The notes: generated by a model not told the origin, from the letters alone. A stretch of DNA of 64,000 bases from Perognathus longimembris pacificus (GCF_023159225.1 NC_063180.1:9111297-9175296); one strand, 5' to 3'. Positions 35,928 to 48,055 are shown, counted from the first letter of the stretch. Numbers and translations: made by a program.

Positions 35928-36918
35928 AGGAGAGATTTCTCTCTCATTTTTTAATTTTTACTTTTTTATTGTCAAAGTAATGTACAGAGGGGTTAGTTAC
36001 ATATGTAAGGCAGTGAGTACATTTTTTTTCTACTACTATTATGGTCAGTGAGTACATTTCTTATCAAACATTTTACCTCCTCCTTTGTTTGTCTTCCACC
36101 TTCTCCCCTCTCCAGTTCCCTCCTCCCCTCCCCTGATTTGTACAGTTGGTTTACAGCATATTGTCTTGTAAGTATTGCTATTGCATTGGTTTGCCTTTTA
36201 TCCTTTGTCTCTCCATTTTGGTGTTCCCCTTCCCTAGTTCCGATAAACATCCTTACAATATCCAGGGTACTAAAATCAGTTACAGTGATATCAGGGGTAA
36301 AACCACAGGAAGGGAATATGAGAAAAAAAAGGGCCCAGTTTCACATGGTTTATTGAAAATAACTACAACAGTTATATACCACTTGGTTCCATAACTTTAT
36401 TTTGCTTAGCATCATCTTATGTGTTCATATGGGTATAGCTCTTGAGCTATTGTGATCTTCTACTAGGACTATCCTAGATTTGTACTAATTATCTCGTATG
36501 AGGGAGACCAAAGAGTCCATGTTTCTTGGGGTCTGGCTCACTTCACTTTGTATGAATTTTTCCAAGTCCTTCCAGTTCTTTATGATTATGGCAGTGTCAT
36601 TTTTTTCTGATAGAGGCAGAGAATTCCATTGTGTATATGTACTGCATTTTCTTGTTCCACTCATCTACTGAGGGGCATCTGGGTTGGTTCCATATTTTGG
36701 TGATGACAAATTGTGCTGTGATGAACATAGTTGTACTGGTGGCTTTAGTGTGGTCTTGCTTGTAATCTTTTGGGTAGATGCCCAAAAGTGGGGCTACTGG
36801 GTCATAGGGGAGCTCTATGTTTAGCATTCTGAGGACCCTCCATACAATAAGCATCATTTTATATGGTCATGTGCACATAGCTATTGAGCTACTGTGGTCC
36901 TCTATAGGAGAGATTTCT
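35928..36918 (-). mobile_element. Rearranged antisense L1 3' end with duplications
   Basis: aggagagatttct is repeated at 35928-35940 and 36906-36918. Between them, on the plus strand, come the tail complement and 3'UTR, the ORF2 C-terminal region to about 36843, and then another 60 bases (36846-36905) matching the 3'UTR again in the same orientation ('agcatcattttatatggtca', 'ctattgagctactgtg'). In L1 order the copy therefore starts with a 3'UTR scrap and then jumps back into ORF2. ORF2 here is open for 86 codons only (36857-36597). Confidence 0.85.
36011..36059. repeat. Short direct repeat within the L1 3'UTR
   Basis: cagtgagtacattt at 36011-36024 and again at 36046-36059, separated by a T-run and ctactactattatggt. 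The other L1 copies have this motif once (for example 48947-48960). Confidence 0.9.
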
Positions 36919-37385
36919 ATGGAGCCATTTGCCTTGTCTTCATCTCCAGTGATGAAACAGAACACCCAGGAAATGTCTCTCAGCAGGAAAAACATGTCCA
37001 TTCTTTTCTTGACACCATGCACCTACCAGTTATCTACCATTATATGTTACTCCTGCTTAGGAAAGAAAGAAATGTAGACAGCTAACACTGGCAAACACTG
37101 CCTGTCACTTGTTTATGCATGCAGATTGTTTCTGATCTCAGAGTTGCTAACCATACCTCCCTCCACCTCACTAAGCTCCTGTTCATTAGGCTACCTTGAC
37201 ATGCCACCTTGCTGGATAAACACTGTGGTTCTTGGCTATTCACACGTTCTTAGGCCTCTTTATGGATTACACTACTCTTGCAAATTCAACCTGTGATCCA
37301 GTCCTTTTGTATATCTGATTATCTTCTTCAATCTTTGTCTTTTAAATGCCTTCTGAACATCTGTTTCTTAGTCCTCTTGCAGCAA
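36919..37385. other. Unassigned sequence
   Basis: No element or gene recognised. Confidence 0.4.
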
Positions 37386-37621
37386 CCTGATCTTCTTCTT
37401 CTTCTTTTTTTTTTTTTGCCAGTCCTGGGTCTTGAACGTAGGGCCTGAGCACTGTCCCTGACTTCTTTTTGCACAAGGCTAGCACTCTGACACTTGAGCC
37501 ACAGCGTCACCTCTGGCTGTTTTCTATATATGTGGTGCTGAGGAATCAAACCCAGGGCTTCATGTATACGAGGCAAGCACTCTTGCCACTAGGCCATATT
37601 CCTAGCCCCTGATCTTCTTCT
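37386..37621 (-). mobile_element. IDL-Geo-type SINE with exact duplications
   Basis: cctgatcttcttct is repeated at 37386-37399 and 37608-37621. A T-run follows, then the full-length antisense body (about 37418-37607) from gccagtcctgggtcttgaac to 'aggccatattcctagcc'. It has several changes from the youngest copies. Confidence 0.93.
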
Positions 37622-37942
37622 ATACATGCTCAGGCATCAAAAGCAAGAGTACCATCTCCATCTCTCTTGGCCAAGTCTTGTTCAGTCAGGTGATATCTGT
37701 AACACCAGGCAAAGCATATGGACTTCTTATAGCTAGCTTGTCATGCAGTAAAGCAGAGCCTGCATTCAGTAAAGAGTGAGGGTGTCATTATTTTGGCTAG
37801 AATGAATCAATAACCCAGTGTCTAAAGAAGGCATGTTGGGGAGGGCATTTGCTGAGCTTGTATAGTAGGAAAGGAAAATCAAAGAGGTGGCGCAGAAAAA
37901 TGTTCATCACAGGAATCATAGGTTAAGTAAATAGTAAAATGG
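37622..37942. other. Unassigned sequence
   Basis: Upstream flank of the next L1; no feature recognised. Confidence 0.4.
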
Positions 37943-40339
37943 GCCTTCAAAACAAAACTCACTCCAATATTTCTCAAACTCTTCAATGAAATTGAAAGAG
38001 AACGTTCACTGCCAGACTCATTTTATGAAGCCAGTATAACCCTCATCCCAAAACCAGGCAGAGACTCATCACGGAAAGAGGACTACAGACCAATCTCCCT
38101 GATGAACATAGATGCAAAAATTCTCAACAAAATTCTGGCCAATCGACTTCAACAGGTCATCAAAAAAGTCATACACCACGATCAAACTGGATTCATCCCA
38201 GGGATGCAAAGCTGGTTTAATATACGCAAGTCAATTAATGTAATCCACCACATCAACCGGAGCAAGGTAAAGAACCACATGGTTTTATCGCTGGATGCGG
38301 AAAAAGCGTTCGATAAAATCCAGCACCCATTTATGCTAAAAGCCCTGGAAAAACTGGGATTCCAGGGAACATTCCTGAATATAATCAAGGCAGTTTATGA
38401 CAAACCAACAGCAAGCATAACTCTAAATGGTGAAAAACTAAAGCCATTCCCTTTAAAATCAGGAACAAGGCAGGGATGTCCACTCTCTCCCCTGCTCTTC
38501 AACATAGTACTAGAATTCCTAGCCAGAGCAATTAGGCAAGAAGAGAATATAAAGGGGATCCAAATAGGAAAAGATGAAGTTAAACTTTCTCTCTTCGCAG
38601 ATGACATGATCCTATACCTAAAGAATCCCATAGACTCTACCCCCAAGCTACTAGAGCTGATCCAAAACTTTGGCAAAGTTGCAGGATATAAAATAAACCT
38701 TCAAAAATCAACGGCCTTTCTCTATGCTAACAACCCGAAGACCGAGGCTGAAATCAGGAAAGCAACTCCTTTTGCAATAGCCCCCAAAAACATAAAATAC
38801 CTAGGAATAACCTTAACCAAAGAAGTGAAAGACCTCTTTGAAGAGAACTTTAAAAGCTTGAAAAATGAAATTAAGTCAGAACTAAGAAAATGGAAAAACC
38901 TCCCATGCTCCTGGATTGGGAGGATTAATGTAATCAAAATGGCAATATTGCCAAAGGCTATCTAAAAATTCAATGCAATACCCATTAATATCCCAACACC
39001 ATTCTTTAATGAAATAGAGGAAGCAATCCAGAAATTCATATGGAACAATAAAAGACCTAGAATAGCAAAAACACTCCTAAGCAGAAAGAACAGTGCTGGA
39101 GGAATTACAATACCCAACTTCAAGCTGTATTATAAAGCTATAGTAATAAAAACAGCTTGGTATTGGCACCGGAACAGGCCTGAAGACCAATTGAACAGAA
39201 TTGAAGACCCAGAATTAAACCCACAGAACTATGCCTACTTAATCTTTGATAAAGGAGCTAAAACAATAGTATGGAAGAAAGATAGCCTCTTTAACAAGTG
39301 GTGCTGGCAAAACTGGCTCAACACATGCAACAAACTAAAACTAGATCCTTATATATCACCCTGCACCAAAATCAATTCCAAATGGATTAAAGACCTTGAA
39401 ATCAAAACAGGCACCCTGAAGACACTAAAGGAAGGAGTAGGAGAAACACTTGGGCTCCTTGGCACAGGACAGAACTTCCTTAACAAAGACCCTGAAAGGC
39501 TACAAATCAAAGAAAGGTTGGACAAATGGGACTGCATCAAACTCCAGAGCTTCTGCACGGCAAAGGACATAGCTCTCAAGATAAACAGAAAGCCCACAGA
39601 CTGGGAGAAGATCTTTACCGGACATTCAACAGACAAAGGCCTCATCTCTAAAATATATGCAGAACTAAAAAAATTACCTTCTTCCAAAACAAAACTGCAA
39701 AGAACCAATAGCCCCCTCATCAAGTGGGCTAAAGACTTACAAAGAAACTTCTCTGATGAGGAAATGAGAATGGCCAATAGACATATGAAAAAATGCTCTA
39801 CATCACTGGCCATAAAGGAAATGCAAATCAAAACAACATTGAGATTCCATCTCACCCCAGCAAGAATGTCATATATCAAGACAACTAATAATAACAATTG
39901 TTGGAGGGGATGTGGCCAAAAGGGAACCCTACTTCATTGTTGGTGGGAATGTAAACTGGTTCAGCCACTCTGGCAAGCAGTATGGAGATTCCTCAGAAGG
40001 CTCAATATAGAACTCCCCTATGACCCAGCAGCCCCACTTTTGGGTATCTATCCAAAAGCCCACAAACAAAATCACAGTAATGCCACCAGCACAACAATGT
40101 TCATCGCAGCACAATTTGTCATAGCGAGAAGCTGGAACCAACCCAGATGCCCCTCCATAGATGAATGGATCAGGAAAATGTGGTACATTTACACAATGGA
40201 ATTTTATGCCTCTATCAGAAAGAATGACATTGTTCCATTTGTAAGGAAATGGAAGGACTTGGAAAAAGTTATACTAAGTGAAGTGAGCCAGACCCAAAGA
40301 AACATGGACTCTATGGCCTCCCTTATTGGGAATAATTAG
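37943..40339 (+). pseudogene. L1 ORF2 reverse-transcriptase/C-terminal fragment, one nonsense codon
   Basis: One frame runs from the 5' truncation to the natural stop, about 800 codons, broken only by TAA at 38963-38965 (TAC in the copy at 6178). Key motifs are intact: [32 protein letters not shown], catalytic [12 protein letters not shown], the C-terminal CX3CX7HX4C, and the end SLIGNN. The endonuclease domain and ORF1 are missing because of the truncation, so the copy cannot act alone. Reverse transcriptase in live L1 primes cDNA at nicked target DNA. Confidence 0.93.
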
Positions 40340-40699
40340 TACAGGTTTAGGCAAGCCATAGCAGAGCATCACAAGGCCCAATAGCTATACCCTTAGAAAC
40401 ACATAAGATGATGCTAATTGAAATGAACTCCATGTTATGGAAACAAGTGATATATCACAGTTGTAACCACTTTCAATGTCCTATGTGTATGTGTAGTTTG
40501 TATTATAGATAATGTTTTGTATCACCTTCCTATGTTTGTACCAACACTATCTCTGTAATCTTATCTGAGTATATTGGAAACCGTGTTTACTGGTATTGGA
40601 AGTAGGAAATTCAAAGGGAATACCAAATTCGAAAGACACAGGGTAAAAAAAGAGAAATAACTACAAAAGCAATACTTTCAAAACTGTTTGGTGTAAGTG

Positions 40700-40760
40700 A
40701 ACTGAACACCAGGGGGGAGGAGGGAAAGGGGGGAGGGAGGGGGGCATGAGGGACAAGGCA
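40700..40760 (+). other. G-rich polypurine tract of the L1 3'UTR
   Basis: Repeated runs of four or more G (ggggggag, aaaggggggaggg, aggggggcatg) that could form a G-quadruplex in the L1 RNA. G-rich 3'UTR tracts are a known feature of mammalian L1s. The complements are visible at 9600, 24270, 25920 and 48985, and a sense copy at 63531. Confidence 0.8.
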
Positions 40761-40860
40761 ACAAACAGTACAAGAAATGTATCCAATGCCCAACGTATGA
40801 TACTGTAACCTCTCTGTACGTCAGTTTGATAATAAAAATTTGAGAAAAAAAAAAAGAAAA

Positions 40861-41084
40861 GGGGAACAATTCCTAGAGACAAATGAAGATAAGTATTCAG
40901 AAAAACATTCTCCTTCCTTCTTTTTCTTGTTTACTGGAACTTGTACAGCAGCAAATTTTAGATTTATTCAATCAATGTTTTGTGAGTTTCATTGCAGAAT
41001 AAAGATCTTCTTTCAATGAGCTTTCATTTCAGGAAATTCTCCTTTCTAGCTTACATTGCTGCCAGAATATTTAAAAGTAATCTA
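40861..41084. other. Unassigned sequence
   Basis: No element or gene recognised. Confidence 0.4.
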
Positions 41085-41146
41085 AACTGGATTTTGGAAT
41101 CAGAAACCTGGCTTCTAATACTGAGCTACCACTCCCTAGTGATGTA
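41085..41146 (+). mobile_element. Possible MIR relic
   Basis: 'ttttggaatcagaaacctgg' and 'cttctaatactgagctacca' resemble the MIR core. The relic may resume after the ID element ('gatgctagttacttatgggt'). Confidence 0.45.
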
Positions 41147-41148
41147 AG

Positions 41149-41235
41149 GTTTTTGTTTTTCAGTGCTGAGGACTAAACTCAGGGTCTTGCAATGCAGTAC
41201 AAGTGCTCTTCCACTGAGCAAACTCCCCAGCCCCT
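41149..41235 (-). mobile_element. ID element (monomeric)
   Basis: The reverse complement reads ggctggggagtttgctcagt, then ggaagagcacttgtactgca, then ttagtcctcagcactg and an A-rich tail. This is a stand-alone tRNA-Ala-derived ID element, without the right monomer found in the dimeric family. Confidence 0.85.
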
Positions 41236-43417
41236 GAGTTTTGATAAGACAATATAGAAGCATTTTAAGATTCATCTTCCTTCTTGTAAACAGGGCCTGA
41301 TGCTAGTTACTTATGGGTTGTGTAAGACGTACCTGCATTAATACATTGAAATAACCTCACAATGCTGAACTTGCTTTACTCACTGAAATTGTTACTGCTC
41401 TTATGAACATCTGCTTAGACCATTTCCAGTTGTATATGCGATACTATTTACTCTTCTAGATGCCACAAGGATACAAGCTGTACATATAGATAATAGAATA
41501 AACTATAAGAATGAGAAGTTGTATGCATTGCATACAAGTTTGTATGTGATCTGTCTCTATCTCTCTCCTGTTCTCCCTTCAGGTACTTCTCTGTTTTTGA
41601 CCTCTGAACTACAGCCACCATAGTTCCATTGCTTTTCTTTGGAAACCCCATCTATTCTCCTGCTTTGGAGTCTTGGCATTAGTTGCTATATTTACCTGTA
41701 ACTCCTTCTTACCTGGTGTTTGAATGATCACCTTCTTTCTTAAGCACTGTTTTTAACATCAGCATGATTTTGTTCCCTCCTCCTTCCTATCCCATGTTTT
41801 ACATTTAGTCCCTAAAATGCAACTATTGTTTATTTTTATGTTTATCCTATGCTTGTCAGTTCCACTAAAATGTGAATTCCATTCATACTGAGGTCTTACC
41901 TGAGTTGTTTATCACTAGTATCTCAAAGTGTTACTGGCATGTGCACATGCACACACACACACACACTTGTATAAGTAAATGTGTGATACATGGAGTGATG
42001 GCTTGTTGCCAACAACACCATTGTGATCCCAACCTGCTGTGAAATTGACACTTTCTATCAGCTATACACGTGAGAATACCCAAGCATAAATATTGATCAT
42101 CACTGTCTTCCATTTACTTTCTCCTACTTTTTCATGTTCTGAAAATATTTGTTCCTTTTGATTATTATTCATTTATTTTGCAGAGTATATGGTTGATTGA
42201 TTTTTAGAAAGGCTATGTAAAAGCATCTTGATATAACTCCCAGATTAAAAGTGCTTGACTATGCTTTCTTTATCAGCCACAAAGACCACATTGTTGGCAC
42301 TTCCGCTTTTTGACAAAATGTCAGTTTCTACCCAGTGAGACATATTTTTTTCTTGCAGTTTAGGTATGCTGTCCTTCAAACTTCCTCTGGGATTTTCTAA
42401 TGCAGATAATATTCCTCATTTAGCTTTTAAACCAAAAACAGAAAGACCAGGGACTGCAATGACCAGATGTTGGTTCGCATCAGTTACAAATTCAGAACAC
42501 TGGTCTCCTGACTCAAAGGCCAAGGCTGTTTTGCAATGACATGGACTAGCTAGAAAATGAGGAAGGGGTATTATTACTATTTCATTGATATAAGGTTTAG
42601 AGAAGAACAGATGTCAACTAGAGATTTGTAGTCAAACTCCTACTATGATACATTGGTACTCAACAAAGGCCTATTTATGTAGCATCTGATTTTGCACATG
42701 TGTAAATAGCTCTCTATTTCTAGGACTTAGGGAGCAAAGGACAATAGGTAACCATACTTGTGAAATTTACAGGAAATTTTCTTTCAACAAGTAAAGGAAG
42801 AAAAGCAATACTTCTCATAAAATACCCCTCTACACTAAGAACCTCAGTGCCATTGTAATGAAAAAAAACACTGTGTGCTCTGCATCAAACACAAGTTGAT
42901 TTTTAAAAGCATCTTTCATAAGCAGAAAATTACTAAAAATGACACTATTTTGTGGATAGGAAGGCATGAAAATTAGTTCACTTTAAACCCATGCTTCATT
43001 TAAATTTCTATAGCTTTATTTTACATGCATGATTTTTTTCTTGACAATTGACCTGTAAGTAAAAATAATTCAGACCAATAAAAAATAATTTTGTCTAAAA
43101 ATCAGAAATGGAAAGATAATTTATATTCTCCTTGCTTTGTGAGTGGAGGGCTGGTGCACTTACATCAAAATATTTTTTGACCTTACATTCCTTTTAGTGG
43201 GAATTAGACTAGCTGAGTTATAATTGTAGCTTGCAGGGTGAATAATAAAATGTCAATGTCCAGACCCCCAGGAAAGAGAGCACTTAAGGAGGTAATGTCA
43301 GTATTCCTAGGAAGTAGTGCTTAGCCATCTAATTGTGCTTTTTTTTTTTTTTTTTTGCTTATGGATTCACCCAATGTACTATTTTAAAAATTGTGAAAAG
43401 ATGATTAGTCATTGAAT
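41236..43417. other. Long unassigned stretch with a small (AC)n tract
   Basis: 41941-41966 is an (AC)n tract. 42470-42530 faintly resembles a reversed MIR. A T-run of about 20 lies at 43338-43358. No gene recognised. Confidence 0.4.
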
Positions 43418-43657
43418 AAAAATGCCAGCCTGGGGCTGGGGATATAGCCTAGTGGCAAGAGTGCCTGCCTCGGATACACGAGGCCCTAGGTTCGATTTCC
43501 CAGCACCACATATACAGAAAACGGCCAGAAGTGGCACTGTGGCTCAAGTGGCAGAGTGCTAGCCTTGAGCGGGAAGAAGCCAGGGACAGTGCTCAGGCCC
43601 TGAGTCCAAGGCCCAGGACTGGCCAAAAAAAAAAAAAAAAAAAAAAATGCCAGCCTG
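43418..43657 (+). mobile_element. IDL-Geo SINE, youngest type (copy A)
   Basis: aaaaatgccagcctg is duplicated at 43418-43432 and 43643-43657. The body starts gggctggggatatagcctag, has the B-box region ggttcgatttccc, and carries the subfamily marks 'cctcggatacacgaggccct' and 'ccttgagcgggaagaagcc'. A pure A-tail of about 23 follows. Very close to the copies at 44857, 53566 and 56645. Confidence 0.96.
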
Positions 43658-44843
43658 AAGAAACTGGAGAAACTTAGAGAAAGTCTCATTTCAGATTGTG
43701 GTATAAAAACAAAAAAACCAAACCAACAAACAAAATATAGATCTTTCATTTTTGATTAAGGACACATGGCTGTGTAATTGCTGATTCATATATTTTAGAT
43801 TTTTGTGCTATTTTCTTCTCCACCTAAATAATGTCAGTAATGTAACTTATTCTCCTCCCTTTCTCTCTACCTTTATCCTTTGTCTCTTTGCCATGCACAT
43901 TTTTCATTTTTATATGCACGATGAAATAGATAACAGCCATCCATATCTGATAACAAAACTCTGATCAGCAAGTCCTACAGCAACCATGTCAGGAAGCCAA
44001 ATAGAAAAGAAACAGATGGATTTGAAATCTCTACTTGGTTCAGTTTTTGTTTATGTACTTGAAAATAATAGGCCATGTGTTATGCTCTAAATGAGAGCAG
44101 AATCTCTTTCTTCTGTTAGGCTTTGGGGGCCTCAGCATTTCTGTTGAAACTACTCAATCTTGCCTTTATAAATTTTATAATTGAAAGTAGTATAGTCAGT
44201 TAGTAGACAGATGTTATGGCTGTGTTTCAGTAGAATTTCATTTACAGACACAAGCAGTGGCCTGTCTTTGGTTCTATGCTTTGTTTGCTGAATTCTCCTC
44301 TGTGGAACAAGAACCATGCTTAGAATCAGTATGTTTCAAAATGGGTGCCCCAGACATTGGAATAAACCTGTAGATATGGTCAGAAGCTCCTTCCTTCTTT
44401 TATCATGTGTTTTTTGAGGCAAGTACTTTTCTAGGGAATCAGTAAATAAAACAGACCAAGACCCTTGCATAAATGGAGTTTATGTCAAAGGAAGGATGAT
44501 TGATAAACAATAAGAAATTGAATAAATAAGTAAACCTTACAATATGCTAGACAGTGAAAGTATTAGAGGGAAATATCATATAGAGTGAAAATGTGTGGTT
44601 AGGATCAATGAGGAAAGATTGGACTTTAATCTTCCATAGGATGGTTAGAGTAGATGCCAGGTAAACAATTTACCCATTTTCAAAGAGCATCCATGTTTTA
44701 CAGCTCTTTCTGCTGTAACTTACTTTATGATGTTGGATCCCTGTTGGTGATGTGCTGTGGTTTAAGAGAGAAAGGCTATAGCTATCACAGTACAATTATA
44801 TGAAACACCACTCACTTAGGATTTTTGGAGCAGTGACCTTCAT
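43658..44843. other. Mostly unassigned; one old-repeat-like block
   Basis: 44400-44650 ('ggcaagtacttttctaggga', 'aataaaacagaccaagaccc', 'agaaattgaataaataagta') resembles a common ancient mammalian repeat, but I cannot name it. No gene. Confidence 0.4.
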
Positions 44844-45080
44844 AAAGATTTCTTTAAGGCTGGGGATATAGCCTAGTGGCAAGAGTGCCTGCCTCGGATA
44901 CACGAGGCCCTAGGTTCGATTCCCCAGCACCACATATACAGAAAACGGCCAGAAGCGGCGCTGTGGCTCAAGTGGCAGAGTGCTAGCCTTGAGCGGGAAG
45001 AAGCCAGGGACAGTGCTCAGGCCCTGAGTCCAAGGCCCAGGACTGGCCAAAAAAAAAAAAAAAAAAAAAAGATTTCTTTA
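44844..45080 (+). mobile_element. IDL-Geo SINE, youngest type (copy B)
   Basis: aaagatttcttta is duplicated at 44844-44856 and 45068-45080. The body is intact, with A box (tagcctagtggcaagag) and B box (ggttcgattcccc), plus an A-tail of about 20. It has the same subfamily marks as copy A and lies only 1.4 kb from it, yet the different duplications show a separate insertion. Confidence 0.97.
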
Positions 45081-46559
45081 GTAGATCTCCCCCACTTCCT
45101 CATATTCCTTTCCTGGCTTGCAGTATTCTTGATCTCCACCCCCCCACCCCCCCGCCCCTTAATCCCTGCTGAATATTTTTTTCCTTCGCTGAGACCAGAG
45201 TGCTGAATGGCCTTTATTCTGGCCTTTTCTCTTGACAAATTTTTACAGTGGTTATTGATCTTCACCAACTGCCCAAACCATGAGGGGTTCTTTCTTAAAT
45301 CTTTACCATGAGAACCTGACAGAATTCTTGAACAATGCAGTCTCCATGAATGTGGTGCTTTCTAAGCCTGCCAGCCATGGGAGTCTTGCTTGTAGAGTAG
45401 CCTACCTCAGCTAAAAATCCTCAGAGTTACCTTCCACATGTTTCTACCTGCCATGGCTCCCAAGGCCTCTGCTGCAGATCTCTTCAGTAGCTCTCTACAG
45501 ACACTTGTATCTCCAGACTTGGGCTTAGCAGGTTTCCTTGAAATATCATTTTTTAGCTTCTCTAAGAAAAGGAATTGATTTTCAGCTTGCCTAGATAGTT
45601 TTCTTGTTACAAAATGGATTGTGTAAATCCATCAAATTTCCTAGCTAGGTGCTATCCCAAGCTAGAGTCCTGGGGTCTTTAAGAACCAAGCTTAATACTG
45701 GCTTTTTTTTCTTACTTACGTAGGAATCAAATCAAATGGTTAGTCCTAAAGCAGATGTTGAAATATGTACCTCTCTATAAGGAGGCCATAAGAAGAGTGT
45801 GCTTGGCAGGGGGGGAGGTGGGAAGGGACAAAAAATGGGAGCACCTCAATGAACCAGAGTAATGATTGTTTCCTTGCTTTTTTCTTCATGGCCCTTTAAT
45901 TCTTCCATCAGGTCCATAACCTATTTAATCTATTGGTTCTTCTTTTTCAAATGGTTAGCCTATTTCTTTTTTCATGAATAGGTATTGAGTGGCACAATTC
46001 CAAGTTCAATAGGGGAAAAAAGGGTGGTTACTTTTTATTCTAAAGCCTCTATAAACTTCAGAATAGTGCTCTAGTTAAATGTTTATATTTGTGGCCAAGA
46101 GAAAGCTATACAACTGAATTCAAGGAAAAAGAAAGGGAGCAGGTGATGGAGCATCTATTGGGAAGATTCAGGAATAGTTCAGTAAGCCCATCACAGAAGG
46201 ACCATTTGGCCTCTCTAGGGTACAAAGCCCAGATATGGAAATAGGCTAAAATCCTATAGAGGGCCCTGCAAGTATATTTCATCTGCTTGTCTCTCTATAT
46301 TACACTCTGTTTTCTCATACCAGCTGTTTTGTGAGCAGAGGCCAGTCTAAAGTACTGCCCTATAATCTGCAAGCCATCATTTCTTTGTGGGAAGAATCTG
46401 GATGAAATATAGTAAGGTTCTCAAATTTCATTTCATATTCTCAAGAGGTAAATGTGATTGATTTGGTTCTTACTCTTGATCTTAACAGAGAACAAACAAA
46501 CAGAGGTCTGATAGAATGTGAAGGAGTGGGGTTGGGAGAGAGATGCTCACTGTGAGTTA
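45081..46559. other. Unassigned sequence
   Basis: 45138-45159 is a C-rich run. No element or gene recognised elsewhere. Confidence 0.4.
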
Positions 46560-46800
46560 GCTGCTCATTTTTCAACCAGGAGTTCTTGCATCCCTCAACT
46601 AGTTATATTTGGTTGTCACAATCAAAGAAACTGTTGACACCTATTGGGTAGAGAAGATACTACTGGAGTCTATAGGATAGAGGCCAGAGATGCTGTTAAA
46701 CATCTACAAATAAAAAATACAACCCATTCACCTTCAATCCAGTATCAATATCAAGTTCAAAATATCAATAGTGTTGAGGATGAGAAACTCTCTCCTTGGA
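46560..46800 (+). mobile_element. MER5-type hAT-Charlie DNA transposon relic
   Basis: 'atatttggttgtcacaatc', 'aggatagaggccagagatgc', 'tgttaaacatctacaaat' and 'caatagtgttgaggatgaga' follow the MER5A consensus order, with an insertion of about 40 bases before the last part. It is a non-autonomous element that never coded for protein. The open frame across it is chance. Confidence 0.75.
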
Positions 46801-46939
46801 TAATATCAAAAAGTGAGTCTTGTGAAGTGGCAGCTCAGCTCAGCGAGGGAAGGCCATGAAAGAAAATAAATCTATGCAAGAAAGAATGGTAGTGACTAGT
46901 GAGCACATGTTCTTAACACTATGTTGCATGCTTGACCAA

Positions 46940-48055
46940 AATGTTTCTTTGGAGTATATATCCATTATACACTTTCCATTATTATCCATTATTTCACTTT
47001 CACATGTGTGAATCATTTTCACCTTTCTATTACCTTCTCATGTCCCCAGTCTCCTCTCCTAATGGTCCCAAATGGTCCTCCTTCTACTTTACTGATCTGT
47101 GGTTTTGCTTAGATTCATCTGAGGGAAAACATGATATTTGTTGTTCTGAGTCTTGTTACCTTCACTTTACATGATGACCTCTATCCTTATACATTTTCCT
47201 ATGAACTTGTGGTCTCAGTCTTCTTTATAACTAATGAAACTCCATTGTGCATAGATATTAGTATTTCTTCACCCATTTTTTCAGGCCTTTGTCTGTTGCT
47301 GTGCTGGTAAATATCCTTTCCCATATCGTTGGCTGTCTTTCCATTTTGGTGGCTATGACCTTAGCTGTGCAGAAACTTTTTAATTTGTAGTAGTCCCATT
47401 TGTCGAGTCTTTCCCCTATTTGTTGTGCCCCTGGGACTCTATTCAGGAAGTTCCTTCCTGTGCCTATAAGTTCTAGTGTCTTTCCTACTCTGTCCTTCAG
47501 TAGTTTCAAGGATTCAGGTCTGATGTTGAGGTCCTTGATCCATTTTGAGTTGATCTTGGTGCATGGTGATAGGCTTGGGTCTACTTTGAGTTTTCTGCAT
47601 ATGGCTGCCCAGTTCTCCCAGCACCAGTAGTTGAAGAGGCTATGTTTATTCCATTGTATGTCTTTAGCTCCTTTGTCGAATATCAGTTGGCTGTAAGAGT
47701 GCGGTTTTATTTCTGGGTCTTCAATTCTAATCCACTGGTCTTCCGATCTGTTTTTATACCATTACCATGCTGTTTTTGTTATGATGGCCTTGTAGTAGAG
47801 CTTGAAGTCTGGTATTGTGATACCTCCTGCACTATTTTTTTTTGCCTAGAATTGCTTTGGCTATTCTAGGTTTTTTGCTGTTCCATATGAATTTATGGAT
47901 TGGTTTCTCTATTTCAGTGAAAAATGTGGCTGGGATTTTGATAGGTATTGCATTGAATTTGTATGACAATTTGGGCAATATGGCCTACAATGGCTTCTTG
48001 AATTACCCCATGGCCCTAGCTTTGTCTGGGGGTTTGGAGTTGTGTAATGTTTCCT
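46940..48055 (-). mobile_element. Older L1 fragment of a different lineage, internally deleted
   Basis: 3' end in the 46940-47230 region ('tactgatctgtggttttgct', 'ttgttctgagtcttgttacc', 'tacatgatgacctctatcct'). There is a jump near 47278 from the ORF2 end to an upstream ORF2 part, which reads MKLLKDRVGKTLELIGTGRN on the minus strand (47509-47258). ORF2 continues, broken, to 48055. It differs clearly from the seven younger copies in the window. Confidence 0.8.

Larger units (their letters stand above)
37943..40860 (+). mobile_element. Young 5'-truncated L1 (about 2.9 kb)
   Basis: It begins inside the ORF2 reverse transcriptase region and continues through the ORF2 stop (40337-40339), the 3'UTR, a strong G-rich tract (about 40711-40750), 'gataataaaaatttgag' and an A-tail. 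It is far less decayed than the copy at 556. A duplication is not clear: 'gtaaaatggg' before and 'agaaaagggg' after share 8 of 10 bases. Confidence 0.94.

Noticed and set aside
37931..40870. 'gtaaaatggg' / 'agaaaagggg' as the duplication of the young L1
   Set aside because: Eight of ten bases in A/G-rich sequence next to an A-tail is weak, so I left the boundaries without one.
43338..43358. Isolated T-run considered as a minimal retroposon tail
   Set aside because: No body sequence, and the flanking similarity (tgc on each side) is too short to call a duplication.
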